A DNA stretch of 64,000 nucleotides from Ctena decussata (lineage: Eukaryota > Mollusca > Bivalvia > Lucinida > Lucinidae): the NCBI GenBank assembly GCA_963989385.1, contig OZ022511.1, positions 1,612,001 through 1,676,000 of the forward strand, written 5' to 3'. Position numbers and translations under genes: made by a program. Below the pieces are notes generated by a model. It was not told the DNA's origin. It made no database searches and worked only from the letters and a program-made list of their open reading frames with translations. This document shows, piece after piece, positions 31,817-44,369 of this stretch; the first letter of the stretch is position 1; each line of letters begins with the position of its first letter.

Positions 31817-32785
31817 TACATAAACTCAGTAACTGTATGGAATATCATTATGAAACATTATAGCAATGCGCATGATCACAAGATGATGTGTCACATGTAA
31901 GAATGGTTGCTCCCCCTTTCATAATTTTGGAGTAACCTCCCTTTGATCATTATTTTTAGGCATTTCCATTCACTCCATATCTCCTTAACCCTTTGAAATA
32001 TTAGAATGAAACTTTGTAAGAATGTGTGTAATAATGGGGCAATGAATCCTGAGCAAGAACCATGACTGGCTTGTTTACTGGATTATCTGCCCATGCATAA
32101 ATTCCTGTTTTCTCTGTAACTCCTTAACCGTTTAGAATATTTTAACAAACTTTATCGAGATGTGTATATTGTCAAGGGAATGTATTAGAACCAAGAATGG
32201 TATATTTAGTATATGAATTATCTCCCTTGTTTGACTTTGGCATTACTCAACTTAGGAGCCACTTCACCTTGGAAGCTGATTTTTTGGTATACTAATAGTA
32301 TTTGATGTGTCAAATATTTAAATAATGTTGCCGTCATAAATAAAGTGTGGTTTCCCCTGTTTGTCTGCCTGTCTGTCCTTTTGTAAACAATCTTGTTCAT
32401 TCTATAATTTCTTTATGACATTAAAACGGGCGTATTATGCGCCGCTTGCGAAGCCCTTGTTTACCCTACTAATCTTGTGTGCGCCATAACTAGATAATCG
32501 TTTGGGATATCTTCATGAAGCTTCATCGCAATGTGTATGAGGGTCTGACCATATGTAGCGTATAATTGGTTGCTCTCCCTTTCTTCCTTTTGGAGTTGCA
32601 TCCCTTTGATTAGATTTTTAAGCCTATTTTTGTGTATACCTATCTTGTGCATTCAATAACTTAGTAACCATTTGAATTATCTTGATGAAACTTTATAGTA
32701 ATGTGCATGATTACAAGATGGTGTGTCACATATAAGAATGGTTTCTCCCCCTTACTTAATTTTGGAGTAATCTCCCTTTAATTAG

Positions 32786-34192
32786 TTTTTTTATGCCTCC
32801 ATGAAATGGCGGAAGGGCATATAGATTTTACCCTGTCCATGTATGCGTATGTGTGTTTGTTTTTGTGTTACCAAAATCGTGTCTTATCCATAACTTTGGA
32901 CTGCATTGTGGGATTCAAAAATTATTAAGCAAAAATGATCATTATGACAAGACAGTGTGTCGCATGCAAGAACCATGTCGCTATCTCAAAGGTCAAGGTC
33001 ACAGTCCACACTTTAACTTTGTTCATAGGCGATAATGAAAAACGTTCCTGCCTGATCCATAACTTTGAAGTGCATGGTGGGATTTAAAAACTATTTGGCA
33101 AAAAATGATCATTATGACAAGATGGTATGTCGTGTGCAAGAACCATGTCACTATCTCAAAGGTCAAGGTCACAGTCCGCACATTATTTTTGTACATAGGC
33201 TATAATGAAGTATGTTTGTGTCCGACCCATAACTTAAGACTGCATGGTGGGATTTAAAAATTATTTGGCACAAATAACCGTCATGATAAGATGGTGTGTC
33301 GTGTGCAAGAACCACTTTGCTATCTCAAAGGTCAAGGTCACATTCCACACTTAAATTTTGTACATAGGCTATAATGAAATATGTTCGTGTCCGACCCATA
33401 ACTCATGACCGCATGGAGGGATTTAAAAATAATTTTGATCATCATGACAAGACAATATGTGGCTTACAAGAGCCAAGTCGCTGTCTTAAAGGTCAAGGTC
33501 ACAGTCCGCACTTTAACTTTGTGCATAGGTTGTAATGAAATATGTTTGTGTCTGGTCCATAACTTTGTCCTGCTTGGTGGGATCACAAAATTAATTTGCA
33601 TCAATAATTGTCATGTCAAGATGGTGTTTTATGTGCAACAACCACGCTGCTAGCTTGAAGGTGAAGGTCACAGCACTTAACCTTTGTGCATAGGCTGTAG
33701 TGAAATTTTGTCCTGCATGATGGGATTTGAAAATTATCTGGCATAAATAATTATCATGACAAATTGATGTGTTACATGCAAGAATCATATGGTTAGCTCA
33801 AAGGTCAAGGTCACAGTCTGCACTTAAACTTTATGCATAGACTTCAGTGAAACATGTTTATATCCTGTCCATAACTTTATCCTGCATGGTGGGATTCAAA
33901 ACTATATTGCATAAATGATCATCATGACATACCCCTAGCTTGAAGGTCAAGGTCACACTGTGCATGTAAACTTTATGTATAGGCTATAGTGAAAACATTT
34001 TTGTGTTTGGCCTATAACTTAGTCCTGCATAGGTCCTTTTGATATTTCATGTCTCTTGATTGCCCATTTATATTGTACAAGTCTGCCTCTATGAACCTAG
34101 TTATCCTACAAGTGCCAATAACTTAATCAAGGTGCCATCTTACTGAAGGCACTAGGCGGGGGCATCCGTGTCCTATGGACACATTTCTAGTT
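32786..34192 (+). mobile_element. Tandem-core element with Helitron-like 3' end
   Basis: It begins TATGCCTCCATGAAATGGCG...AGGGCATA (a hairpin), directly after a T run in the previous element's unit. The core is about seven units of about 180 bp, each with a TGCATGGTGGGATT motif, a CATGACAAGATGGTGTGTC motif and AAAGGTCAAGGTCAC. The 3' end has a GTGTCCTATGGACAC hairpin, then ATTTCTAG before T at about 34192. That is hairpin plus CTAG, the classical Helitron terminus. It is non-coding. Confidence 0.75.
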
Positions 34193-34221
34193 GAATAATT
34201 ATGCGAAGCTGTGGGTCATCT

Positions 34222-34460
34222 GAGCCGCGACACGACGAAACCAACAATGTGGCATGTGCGCCCAGTGAAGTCTCAGATCAGCCTGGGCATCCACCCAGTC
34301 TGATCAGAGTCTTCGTTGTCCGCATGGGGCTAGCTTAGACCCATAGCTACCCTTTAAGCGCATAGCAATGACTCTGATCAGACTGGGCGGATGCCAAATT
34401 TGATCTGAGTCTGTGCTGGGCCCACAACCTCTTTGCTGGTTTCCTCATGCCGGGGCTCAT
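34222..34460. mobile_element. GAGCCG-type inverted-repeat MITE
   Basis: GAGCCGCGACACGACGAAAC at the left; at the right GGTTTCCTCATGCCGGGGCTC is its diverged inverse. The inner arms GTCTCAGATCAGCCTGGGCA and GATCTGAGTCTGTGCTGGGC pair. Confidence 0.9.
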
Positions 34461-34518
34461 CTGTGTTTTGCAACAGATCTTCTGACTGGTTTAAAAACCA
34501 GAGGACCATTGGTCCTGT

Positions 34519-37500
34519 AGCTCACCTGAGTTCATTCATCCTCAGCACTCAATGGTAAGTAACTCTACGGCAAATTGTACAATTTGACAGAGTTTCTAAG
34601 TCTGCTTCTTGAGAATATTTCTGTAAAGCTTTTGTCAAAATATCTACTGTAACACAGAAATAAGTGCTAATTTACATTTTCCCATTATAAGTCTATGGAA
34701 ACTTTAAGTTGCCATCGCAACAAACCACATGGGCAACAGTAATAAAAATTGTAATTCAATAGAGGCTATTACTAAGGTCCTTTCATTCAAGTTTAAGGTT
34801 TATCGTCCAATTAGTTTCTGAGTAGATGATTTTTGAGTATGTTTTCTGTTTTTAGCTCACCTGAGCCAGCGGCTCCGGGGGAGCTTATAGGATGGTAAGG
34901 CTCCGGCGTCCGTCGTCCGTCGTCCGTCCGTCCGTCCGTCCGTCCACAATTTCAAACGACTTCTCCTCTGAAACCGCTAGGCCAATTGTAACCAAATTTC
35001 ATATAGAGCCTCCTGGGACCTTAGGAACGAAAAGTTGTTCAAACGGTCCTGGTCACATGACCAACATGGCCGCCATGCCCATATATGGTAAAAACCTAAA
35101 AAAATCTTCTTCTCCAGAACCAATTGAACGATGGCCTTGAAACTTGGTATGTAGCATTGGGTACTCGAGTACTATCAAGATTGTTCAAATTATGACCTTG
35201 GGTTGACCTTGACCATTTTACTGCAAGGTCAAATATGGGAAAATGCTAGAACATATGATTTCATGGAAAGTTTTGAAGAGTAAGGCCTAAAATTGGTTAA
35301 TGCAGTTGAGTACATGAAGATTTATGAGTATAAGAGGTCAAGGTCATTCTTTGACCTTTGACCCAGAACTATCATATTTTGACATTTTCAAACAATCTTC
35401 TCCAAAACCACGGGGCCAATTGTAACCAAATTTCATATAGAGCCTTAAGGGGTTGAGGGAATGAAATTTTGTTCAAAAGGTTCAGGTCACATGACCAACA
35501 TGGCCGCCACGCCCATATATGGTAAAAACTTTTAAAAATCTTTTTCTCCAGAACCAGTTGACCGATGGCCTTGAAACTTGGTATGAAGCATTGGGTATTC
35601 CAGTTCTATCAAGAGTGTTCAAAATGATAACCTTGGGTTGACTTTCATTTTACGGGAAGGTCAAATAAGGGAAAATGCTAGAACATAAGATTTCATGGAA
35701 AGTTTTGAAGATTTAGGCCTAAAAATTGGAAAATGCAGTCATCTTAATGAGTACATCAAGATTCATAAGTACAAGAGGTCAAGGTCATTCTTTGACCTTT
35801 GACCCTGAATTCTCATAGTTTGACAATTTCAAACTTCTTTTTAAAAGCCAATTGTAACCAAATATCATATAGAGCCTTCAGGGGTTGAGGAAACGAAAAT
35901 TCTTCAAATGGTCTGGGTCACATGACCAACATGGCCGCCATGACCATATATGGCAAAAACCTTTAAAAATCTTCTTCTCCAGAACCAGTTGACCGATGGC
36001 CTTGAAACTTGGTATGTGGCATTGAGTACTCCAGTATTATCAAGATTGTTAAAATTATGACCTTTGCTTGACCTTGACCTTTTTATGGCAAGGTCAAATA
36101 TGGCAAAATGCTACAACATAAGCTTTCATGGGAATTTTTGAAGATTTTGGCCTAAAAATTGGTATATACAGTCATCTTAATGAGGTCATGAAGAATTATG
36201 AGTACAAAAGGTCAAGGTCATTCTTTGACCTTTGACCCAGATCTCTCATATTTTGACATTTTCAAACATTTCCTCAAAAGCCAAAGGGCCAATTGTAGTC
36301 ACATTTCATATAGAGCCTCCAGGGGTTGAGGGAACAAAAATGTGTTCAAATGGTCCAGGTCACATGACCAACATGGCCGCCATACCCATTTATGGTATAA
36401 ACATTTAATATTTTTCTTCTCCAGAACCAATATGCCTATGGCCTTGAAACTTGGTAAGTAGCATGGAGTACTAGAGTACTTCCAAGACTGTTCAAATGAT
36501 GACCTTGGGTTCACCTTGACCTTTTTTTTGCAGCATGGTCAAATATGGGAAAATGCTAGAACATAAGATTTCATGGAATGTTTTGAAGATTTTGGTCTAA
36601 AAAATGGTATATATGGTTGTCTTAATGCGTATTAGCACATGAAGATTTATGAGTACAAGAGGTCATGGTCAGTCTTTGACTTTTGACCCTAGACTCATAT
36701 TTTGACAATTTCAGACATAAGAAAAAGCGACTTTGCCAATTGCTCAGGTGAGCGGATCAGGGCCTCATGGCCCTCTTGTTTACCATTCGGTTACCATGGC
36801 AACCAGCCAAATTGTGCCATTTGCATAAATTTCATGCGGTTGCTAGAGGACTACTCCAGGAACAATTCTGTAAAAGTTTTGTCCAAATATCTGCAGCGAT
36901 ATAGCTATGAATGAAAATTTTCAACTTTCCTATTATAAGTCAATGGCAACTTAAAGTTCCCACAAAAACAAAACTACTGGAGCAACTGCCATGAGAAACA
37001 GTATTTTTATAGAGGTTAGTATTAAGATCCCTTCTGTAGAGTTTGAGCTGCATCGGTCGCATAGTTTTTGAGATGATCTTTTAACAGTTTTTTTTTTTCA
37101 ATTTTTCCGTTGCCATGGCAACCAGGCAAATTCTGCGATTTGCATAGATTTAATAAGGCTGCTTGAGGACTACCCAAGGAACATTTCTATGAAAGTTTTG
37201 TCAAAATATCTGCTCCGAGGTAGCAATAAATGCAAATTTTCTATTTTGCCATTTTAAGTCAGTGGAACCTTTAAGTTCCCATAGCAACCAAACTGCTAGA
37301 GCAATTGCCAAGAAAAACAGTACTTTTATAGAAGCCAGTATTAAGATCCTTTCTGTGAAGTTTGTGCTTTATTGGTTGCATAGTTTCTGAGCAGGTGATT
37401 TTTGAATATTTTTAATCATTTGGTTGCCATGGCAAACAGCCAAATTGTGCAATTGACATAGATTTCATGTTTGGTTAGAGGACTACTCAAAAACATTTCT

Positions 37501-37786
37501 GTAAAAGTTTTGTCAAAATATCTGCAGTGACATATCAATAAATGCAAATTTTCATTTTTTCCCATACAAGTCAATGGAAACTTTTAGTTGCTATAGCAAC
37601 CAAAGTTTTGAAGCGATTGGGATAAAAAAAAACTATTTTTTGCTCTTTGCCTATAGATGCTATATATGAAAATTGGTTACAATGGGCCTTGTAGTTTCAG
37701 AGGAGATGTCGTTTGAAAATGTTGACGGACGGACGACGGATGCCTGCCTATACTATAAGCTCACATTTGGCTCAGGTGAGCTAATA
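34519..37786 (+). mobile_element. Nested tandem-core elements of the AGCTCACCTGAG family
   Basis: The outer unit (from about 34519) has tandem units of about 300 bp with TTACCATGGCAACCAGCCAA, TTTGTCAAAATATCTGC and AAGTCAATGGAAACTT motifs. An inner element at 34854-36777 starts AGCTCACCTGAGCCAGCGGC and then a (TCCG)n run. It has four units of about 440 bp (CACATGACCAACATGGCCGC, CCGATGGCCTTGAAACTTGG, GAGGTCAAGGTCATTCTTTG). It ends with a GGGCCTCATGGCCC hairpin and TCTTGT, after which the outer unit resumes (TTACCATTCGGTTACC). The segment 37640-37786 is an inverted copy of the family's 5' end. Confidence 0.75.
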
Positions 37787-37998
37787 ACACGTCAAAGGGA
37801 ACACTCGTTGCAGTCAAAAGACGGCAATGCGGGGGATCTGATTTGCGAATAGGCCGTCAGCCAAAGGCATGTAAGGAACAGAGTGGACTTAAGTATCCTT
37901 GGCCTCAGAAGATTGGTTTTGCGTGTGCAGGTAGTTTTGTTGGTTCAGTAAGACTACAGTCACTAACCACCCCACTGATACAAATTTTTTTCCAGCTC

Positions 37999-38242
37999 AG
38001 GGCCCCGAGGTTATAAAACGATTTTTCGTGCTCAGCTGAGCATGAAATTTTCTCTGCTGGTAAATATGAAGATGCCAAGGAATGTTGGCATCTTCATATT
38101 TATTAGTAGAGAGAATGTTATACTCAGCCAAACTGAGCAAGAAACCAACTGTACTTATCAGTGATTTGCTATTTATTAGCAGGTAAAATTTCATACTCGG
38201 CTGAAATGAGCACGAATAAAAGTTTTATCACCTCGGGGCCTG
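37999..38242. mobile_element. Hairpin MITE with AGGTTATAAAAC ends, copy 2
   Basis: CAGGGCCCCGAGGTTATAAA at the left and, inverted from the right, CAGGCCCCGAGGTGATAAAA. The inner inverted pair GAAGATGCCAA/TTGGCATCTTC is at about 38068-38096. Confidence 0.85.
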
Positions 38243-38361
38243 GTCTACTGAGCAGACAAGTCATCCGTTGGTTTAACAACGTAGTAATGCATCTAAGAAG
38301 AAGCAGAGCACCTGGCATAGTGGACTGAGTGTTGACCTTTGGTTTAAACTGAAGTTTATTT

Positions 38362-38597
38362 GAGCCGCTTTTTCGAGAAAACCAACAAAGTGGCTGTGTG
38401 CCTAGCCCAGACTCAGATCAGCCTAGGCATCTGCCAAGACTGATCAGACTCTTTGTTAAGCGCTTAAAGGGAACCTAAGGGTCTAAGCTACCTTTATGCG
38501 GACAGCGAAGACTGATCAGACATGGCGGATGCCCAGGCTGATCTGAGTCTGCGCTGGGCGCACAACCACTATGTTGGTTTTATCGTGTCGCGGCTCA
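38362..38597. mobile_element. GAGCCG-type inverted-repeat MITE
   Basis: The arms pair across the unit: GACTCAGATCAGCCTAGGCA with TGCCCAGGCTGATCTGAGTC, and the outer GAGCCGCTTTTTCGAGAAAA with TTTTATCGTGTCGCGGCTC. Confidence 0.9.
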
Positions 38598-39276
38598 TTT
38601 GTATAAACATATATAACAAAACAGATTCACACAGGGAGTCATGGGGTCATCTCACAATGGATAACACATATGCTCGGTATACCTGGAAAGCCGCACCCGG
38701 TGTGTCCTGAGCTGGGGAAAAGTGGCATCAGGGGGTTGGTTAGTGATTGTAGTCTTACCGAATGTCAGGAGCCCCGATAACTCATTGGGTTTAAGGGCTG
38801 GCCTCCTGCTCTATCGGCCCCGAGTTTGATTCCAGAGGTAGAAAACTTTTCAATCGTAAACGGGGTTCCATTACACATAGCCTTTCATTGTCATCCGCCC
38901 ACTGTCCTGATATGACAAATACTGTTGAAAAGGACGTATAATTGCAAGTCATCCATCCAATTTACTGAATATCTGTCTCATAAAATCAACAAAACTATCT
39001 TCACACGCAACACCATGAAACACAAAACTCGTACAAACTTCACTAAAAGTTTCAAGTGTCTTAAAAAAGAAAACAAAATTTAGATGTTCACCTATGTACA
39101 GTTATACCAAAACTACTCTTTTTCTGAGTCGAGTTTTTCTGAGTCAAGTTGGTATTTATTTAAGAAAATTTCTTAAGATGTCTCAGCAGATTGCCGCAAA
39201 CAGTGCAACAAGACTGCTTTCGCGTTCGATTCAGAAAGAGTCTTGAGACTGTCATGTTTTTAATAACCAGTCATAT

Positions 39277-39427
39277 GAGCCGCGACACGACAAAACCAAC
39301 GAAGTTGCATGCATCCCAGCGAAGGCAGATCAGACTGGGAATTCGCCCAGACTCCAGAATCTGGTCAGACAAGTTGATCTGAGTCTTCGCTGGACGCACA
39401 TGCTGCTTTGTTGGTTTCGCCGTTCCA
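39277..39427. mobile_element. GAGCCG-type MITE, internally deleted copy
   Basis: Starts GAGCCGCGACACGACAAAAC and ends near GTTGGTTTCGCCGTTCC. The middle half is missing. Confidence 0.75.
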
Positions 39428-39494
39428 TCTGCATCTTTTGGATGCATTATGGCGCTATAAAACCTAAACGGTTCTTTACGCCAATTACAGAAAT

Positions 39495-39714
39495 GAGCCG
39501 CGACGTGACAAAGCAAAGTTTTTGTGGGCCCAGCGCAGACTCAGATCTGCCCAGTCTGATCAGAGTCTTCGCTGTCGCATGGAGGTAGCTTAGGCCCTTG
39601 GCTACCGTTTAAACACTTAAAGATGAGTCTGATCGGACTGTGCGTATGCCCAGGCTGGTCTGAGTCTGCGCTGGGCGCACAACCACTTTGTTCGTTTTCT
39701 CGTGTCGCGGCTCA
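39495..39714. mobile_element. GAGCCG-type inverted-repeat MITE
   Basis: GAGCCGCGACGTGACAAAGC at the left and TTTCTCGTGTCGCGGCTC at the right, with inner arms as in the other copies. Confidence 0.88.
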
Positions 39715-40200
39715 ATTTAATTATTTTAGGTGTCCCAATTTTAAGATTTGGGAGGCCGCAGTTGTTTCCCTTCTATCTTCTTTCTTTGAAACCACAACAA
39801 AGTATCTCCCTGAAGGCACGGCGGAAGTAAACATTACACACGGCATATATGAGTGGGTTCACAGCACTGTTGATATAACACAACCAATAACCTACAATAG
39901 TAATAGGATAAAATTGAAAACATCATTCAGTATAGTAACAGAACAAAATAGAAACAAGAAGTGTCAGAAGACAATAAAGCGCGACTTTGCGGGAGCTTGA
40001 CTTTAAAAAGCACAATATGGACAATACCGGCCAAGTGGAATATGATTAACTGCAGTGTCAGAATAAATAGTTCTCCTATGAATAATGCAAGCCTCTAAAA
40101 TATTGCCAGAGATAGGACAATATCAATGAACTGTGAAACATAGGTCGCAGTGACCTAGAAGTAACATGAGGTCAGTCACCGTATCTTAATGTACCATTAC
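39715..40200. other. Unassigned; open frame without recognised domain
   Basis: An open frame runs from the MITE to 40000. Its first third is MITE sequence and the rest has no recognisable domain, so I do not call a gene. AT-rich sequence follows. Confidence 0.4.
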
Positions 40201-40214
40201 ACCAAGTATAACAG

Positions 40215-40381
40215 TGGGTGAGTGAGTGAACTCGGGTTTAACGTCCCACCAACAACGAGGTCATACGGAGACGGGACCTCGGTTTAAAGTCTCATCCGAA
40301 AGACCGGAGAAGCGGGGGATCGAACCTGCGACCCCTGGATTGGTAGTCTGGCGTGTTATCCACTACGCTACAGCCGCTCCT
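40215..40381 (-). mobile_element. tRNA-derived SINE, second family, with 11-bp target duplication
   Basis: AAGTATAACAG occurs at 40204-40214 and 40382-40392. On the minus strand the head reads AGGAGCGGCTGTAGCGTAGT...GGTTCGATCCCCCGC, with A-box- and B-box-like sequences. A conserved tail follows, with GACCTCGTTGTTGGTGGGAC and GTTAAACCCGAG, then (CACT)n. It differs in sequence from the SINEs at 21799 and 61932. Confidence 0.9.
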
Positions 40382-40392
40382 AAGTATAACAG

Positions 40393-40904
40393 AAGTCAGT
40401 GAAATAGTTTTAGAGATATTGGTTTAAATCACTGGGCCATAAAATATAGGTCACACTGACCTACAATTAGTATTAGGTACTCACAGTGTCAGCTCACACC
40501 CATAACTCAAGTATAATGCAATTCCATATAAAAATGTTAGAAATATGCAAAATCACTGGACCATGAAATAAAGGTCACGCTGACCTACAACTAGTATGAG
40601 GTCAGTCACAGTGTCAGCCCAAACCATGATCCAGTGTATATAGCAAATCCATAACATAGTGTTAGAAGAAAGAGGTTAAATTACAGGACCATGAAATAGG
40701 GATCACACCTACAATCAGGATGAGGTCACACACTGTCAGCCATAACCATTAATCGAAGTTAAAAGTAAATCCATGAAATAGTGTAAGAAATATGAGACAA
40801 AATCACGGGTCCATGAAATATTGGTCACTAGCTGTGACCCACTGTTAGCTTGAGGTCAAACACTCGGTCATACTTAGTCTTTATCACAAGGATCATGTTC
40901 GTAC
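40393..40904. repeat. Degraded tandem repeat of about 120 bp (GTCACxxTGACCTA)
   Basis: Four to five diverged units carry CATGAAATA.AGGTCAC, TGACCTACAA.TAGTATGAGGTCA and CAGTGTCAGCC motifs. No gene. Confidence 0.6.
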
Positions 40905-41179
40905 ATCTTGACATTGATGCATAACCTATTTATTAGTTTTTATTGAATTTGATGCCTAGCCAATTTTTTATTTTTATTGACATTGATGTCTAACAAACTT
41001 ATTATTTTTATTTTGACATTGATGCCTAACCAATTTATTAGTTTTCATTGACAATGATGTCAGTCGAAGTTATTAGTTTATATTGACATTGCTGCCTAAC
41101 CTGCTTATTACCTTTTTATTGACAATGATACCTGTTCAATTTATTAGTTTTAATGACATTTTTGCCTGTACAATTTTTG

Positions 41180-42111
41180 TCACCCGACGTAGGCGGAGGG
41201 GGACTATAGAAATGATCCTCGTCCGTCCGTGTGTCATTCCGGCGCGTCCGTCCGTCCGAAATCTTGCCCCCGCAACTCCTCCTACGGCTTTCATCGGATT
41301 GGTTGGAAATTTTACAGATTGTATTCTTATGATATGAAGATGTGCGTGTGGTTTTTTATTTTTGTTTCGGCCATTTTTGATGGAGTTACGGTCCTTGCTG
41401 ACTTAGACTTTGTCCCCGCAACTCCTGCCACATCTTTTATCAGACTGACTTGAAATTGTGCAGAATGTTTCATCATGATCTGAAGATGTGCATATGATTT
41501 TGAAATTTCAATTGTCTCATATTTTACAAAGTTATGGCCCTTTGTAGTTTTTGGCATTTTTCCAACTTTTGAAGCGTTTGACCTAGAGAGCTGAAATTTG
41601 GTATGCTATTAGCTTTTGGTTAATTGAGTATTCTGATTATTGTTAGGATATGCTAAATTTATTAGTGACAGAGTTATTCCCCTTTCATAGATAATAGACA
41701 TTCACTTAAAGGTAAAAGGATAACTCAAGAACTATTCATATTAATGGGCTGAATTTTTATAAATGCATTGTTCATTTTTTCATCAGATTCATATTAGGAG
41801 GATTATGACCCTTGTTATTTTGTTATTGGGTATACAGTCTTGATGTTTTGGGCATTCTGTAAGGGTCTAAAGTTTCAGTAACCTGATTTTACACATATAC
41901 GCCCAGTTTTGAACTTAAGTATTTTATAACCTCATAGAGGCCCAGTAATTGTTGGGTATATGTCTTTGCTTATGCTTCAGTTATTATTTGCTTACCAGGT
42001 TCTGTTGTACACATACTTTCTGCTTTTGGCCTTACAGTTACTCTGAAACCAAATAAAGGGCTGCAGTTTGTGACACATTTCAAATGTCGGGTGACACTTG
42101 GCCGATGGCCT
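41180..42111 (+). mobile_element. Tandem-core element in the minisatellite (GTCACCCGAC family)
   Basis: Starts GTCACCCGACGTAGGCGG and a TCCGTCCG run. Units contain GCAACTCCTxCxxC and TGAAGATGTGCxTxTG. It ends with a GGCCGATGGCC hairpin and TGT, after which minisatellite sequence (TATTAAGCTTTTATT) resumes. Confidence 0.7.
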
Positions 42112-42128
42112 GTTATTAAGCTTTTATT

Positions 42129-44254
42129 GTCCCCCGCCTTTTCGAAGAAAAGCGGAGGGACATGGTTTTCGGCTTTCCGTCCTTCCGTCTTTCCGTCCTC
42201 CCGTCTTTTCTTCCTTCCGTCCTTCCGCCCCCCTAAAGTAGTAGGTACCTTGTGTGCGCAACTCCTCCTACAGTTTTATGCCGATTCTTTCGAAACTTTA
42301 CAGCTGTTTTTGACATGGTCTGAAGATATGCATGTGGTTTGGATGTAATCCTGAGATTATTTTTGTCACTTTTTCCACAAGTTGAACTTAGTCATTTTTT
42401 AGGCGATTTTAATATCAAAGTGACTAGATAGTGGGCACCTTGTGTGCGTAACTCCTCCAACAGTTTTATACAGATGCCTTTGAAACTTCACAGGTGTTTT
42501 GGTCATGGTCTGAAGATATGCATGTGGTTTGGATATAATCCTCACATTATTTTTTTTGTCACGTTTTTCACTAGTTGAACTTAGTCATTTTTTAGGCGTT
42601 TTTAGCTCGCCTGAACGAAAGTTCAGGAAGAGCTATTGTTGTCACCACGGCGTCGGCGTCCGTGTCCGCGTCCGCGTCAGCGTCCGCGTCCGCGTCCTCG
42701 TCCGCGTCCGCGTCGGCGTTCGGATTGGATGTTTTGGTTAAAGTTTTTTAAAGACCTATATCTCCTTAACCCATGGATGGATTCTTTTGATACTTGCACT
42801 GTAGTTAGATATTGGTCTAAGGTTTAACAGGGTATCACCCCCACCCCACTCCGTGACCTTGATGTCAAGGTCATGGACTTAGAAAATTTGTATTTTTTTT
42901 TGGACTGGATGTTTTGGTTAAAGTTTTATAAAGCCCAATGTCTCCTTAACCCATGGATGGATTCCTTTGATACTTACACTAAAGTTAGATATTGGTCTAA
43001 AGTTTTCAAAGGTACTACCCCCACCCCCCTCTGTGACCTTGATGTCAAGGTCATGGACTTAGAATACTGTCTTTTTATTGATTGGATGTTTTGGTTAAAG
43101 TTTTTTAAAGACACATATCTCCTGAACCCATAGATGAATTCTTTTTATATTTGCACTGTAGTTAGATCTACAGAGTACTCCCCCAACCCCGCTCAGTGAT
43201 CTTGAGTCAAGGTCAGGGACTTAGGAAATTTTTGTCTTTTTTAAAGTTTTGTAATTGCAAACTGATTCATAATGCTTTGCAGAGATTTAGTTTATACTTC
43301 AACTGATGTTAGACTCTTTTTTGAGTTTTTACAGAACACCTTATACTTACCCCACTGGATGACCTTGAAGTCAAGGTCATCGACTTAGAATTTTGTCTTA
43401 AAGATTTTGGTTAAAGTTTTATATTTATGAAGACATAATTTCACAGTGCCACGATGATGGACTCAGTTGATACTAATACTTGGACTGATGTTAGATAATG
43501 GTTCAGGGTTTTGATACATCCTAGCATCCCCCCCCCCCCTCCCCCTACCCGTCAGTTTTTTTACCTCAAGCTCATGGACTTTGAAATTTCATTTCATTTT
43601 TTTTGTTTTAATTTTATTTTAAGACTTACATGTATTTCTGAGATAGCTTTTGTTTATAAATGTGTTTTCATTATGGACATGCTTGCATGAAGTTTTTAGC
43701 ATAGCAGTCCACACCACCATAGAGCCTGTGTGATGAGCAAGCACCAATTCAGGCGAGCTATGCTGTCAGGTGACAGCTCTTGTTACTATCATAGTGACTA
43801 GATAGTGGGTACCTTGTGTGCGCAATTCCTCCTACAGTTTTATGGCGATTTCTTTGAAACTTCACAGGTATTTTGGTCATGGTCTGAAGACATGCATGTG
43901 GTTTGGATATAACCCTCACATTATTTTTATTAACTTTTCTAATATAACCCTCACATTATTTTTATTAACTTTTTTCGCAAATTGAACTTAGCCATTTTTC
44001 ATACATTTTTACTATCAAAGTGAATAGATAGTGGGTACCTTGTGTATGCAACTCCTCCTACAGTTTTATGCCGAAACCTTGGAAACTTCACAGGTGTTTT
44101 GATCATGGTCTGAAGATATGCTTGTGGTTTGGATATAATCCTCACATTATTTTTTATTACTTTTTTTCACATTTTAACTTAGCCGCTTTTCCAACTCAAT
44201 ACAGTGGAGACCTAGTTTCCAGGGGGGGGGGGGGGGGGGCATAAATTCGTCGAC
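42129..44254 (+). mobile_element. Tandem-core element (GTCCCCCGCC family) carrying a nested element
   Basis: The 5' hairpin is GTCCCCCGCCTTTTCG...CGGAGGGAC, followed by TCCG/TTCCG runs and units of about 200 bp (GTACCTTGTGTGCGCAACTC...GGTCTGAAGATATGCATGTG). The unit at 42560-42602 is broken by the element at 42603-43786 and resumes at CTATCATAGTGACTAG. It ends at about 44254, just after a G-homopolymer (44221-44239), where the minisatellite restarts. Confidence 0.7.
42603..43786 (+). mobile_element. Tandem-core element (AGCTCGCCTGAAC family), copy 1
   Basis: The 5' end AGCTCGCCTGAACGAAAG...TTCAGGAAGAGCT is a hairpin, followed by a CGTCCGCGTC-rich run. Units of about 180 bp have CTCCTTAACCCATGGATGGA and GACCTTGATGTCAAGGTCAT. 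The 3' end is GCTGTCAGGTGACAGC plus TCTTGT. It sits inside a unit of the GTCCCCCGCC element. The frames at 42529-43133 are translations of this repeat. Confidence 0.8.
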
Positions 44255-44369
44255 TTTGCTTGTTGACATTGATGCCTAGCCTATTTATAAGTTTTATTGA
44301 CATTTATGCCTAACTAATTTATTAGTTTCTATTGACATTGAAGCCTTATCAATTTATTAGCTTTTATTA

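Larger units (their letters stand above)
26149..32785 (+). mobile_element. Tandem-core ('pearl'/Helentron-like) element, outer and nested inner copy
   Basis: Two 5' ends are present: TATACGCCCGTTTTG at about 26149 and again at about 26361. Each is followed by an imperfect hairpin (CGTTTTGAAAA...ACGG) and a CCTTCCGT-type segment. The core is tandem units of about 160-185 bp (GCGCCATAACTCAGTAACCA...GGATATCTTCATGAAA...CCCCTTTGATT). The inner copy ends at about 32460 with a GCTTGCGAAGC hairpin and CCTTGT. The outer copy then resumes at TTACCCTACTAATCTTGTG. An uninterrupted unit elsewhere (near 26557-26580) reads TTTTTTACCCTACAGG, so the inner copy sits between two Ts with no clear duplication. 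A separate DNA element (27246-31816) splits the core. No protein is encoded. Confidence 0.75.

Noticed and set aside
34892..35140. Open frame with VVRPSVRPS
   Set aside because: It arises from the (TCCG)n run and tandem units of a pearl-like element.
39623..40000. 125-codon open frame as a gene
   Set aside because: The first third is MITE sequence, and the remainder has no recognised domain or splice context.
42529..43133. Open frames with DWMFWLKFxKDxYLLNPWMDS repeats (also 49321-49566)
   Set aside because: They are reading frames across non-coding tandem-core repeat units, interrupted at every unit and shared between copies only because the DNA repeats.
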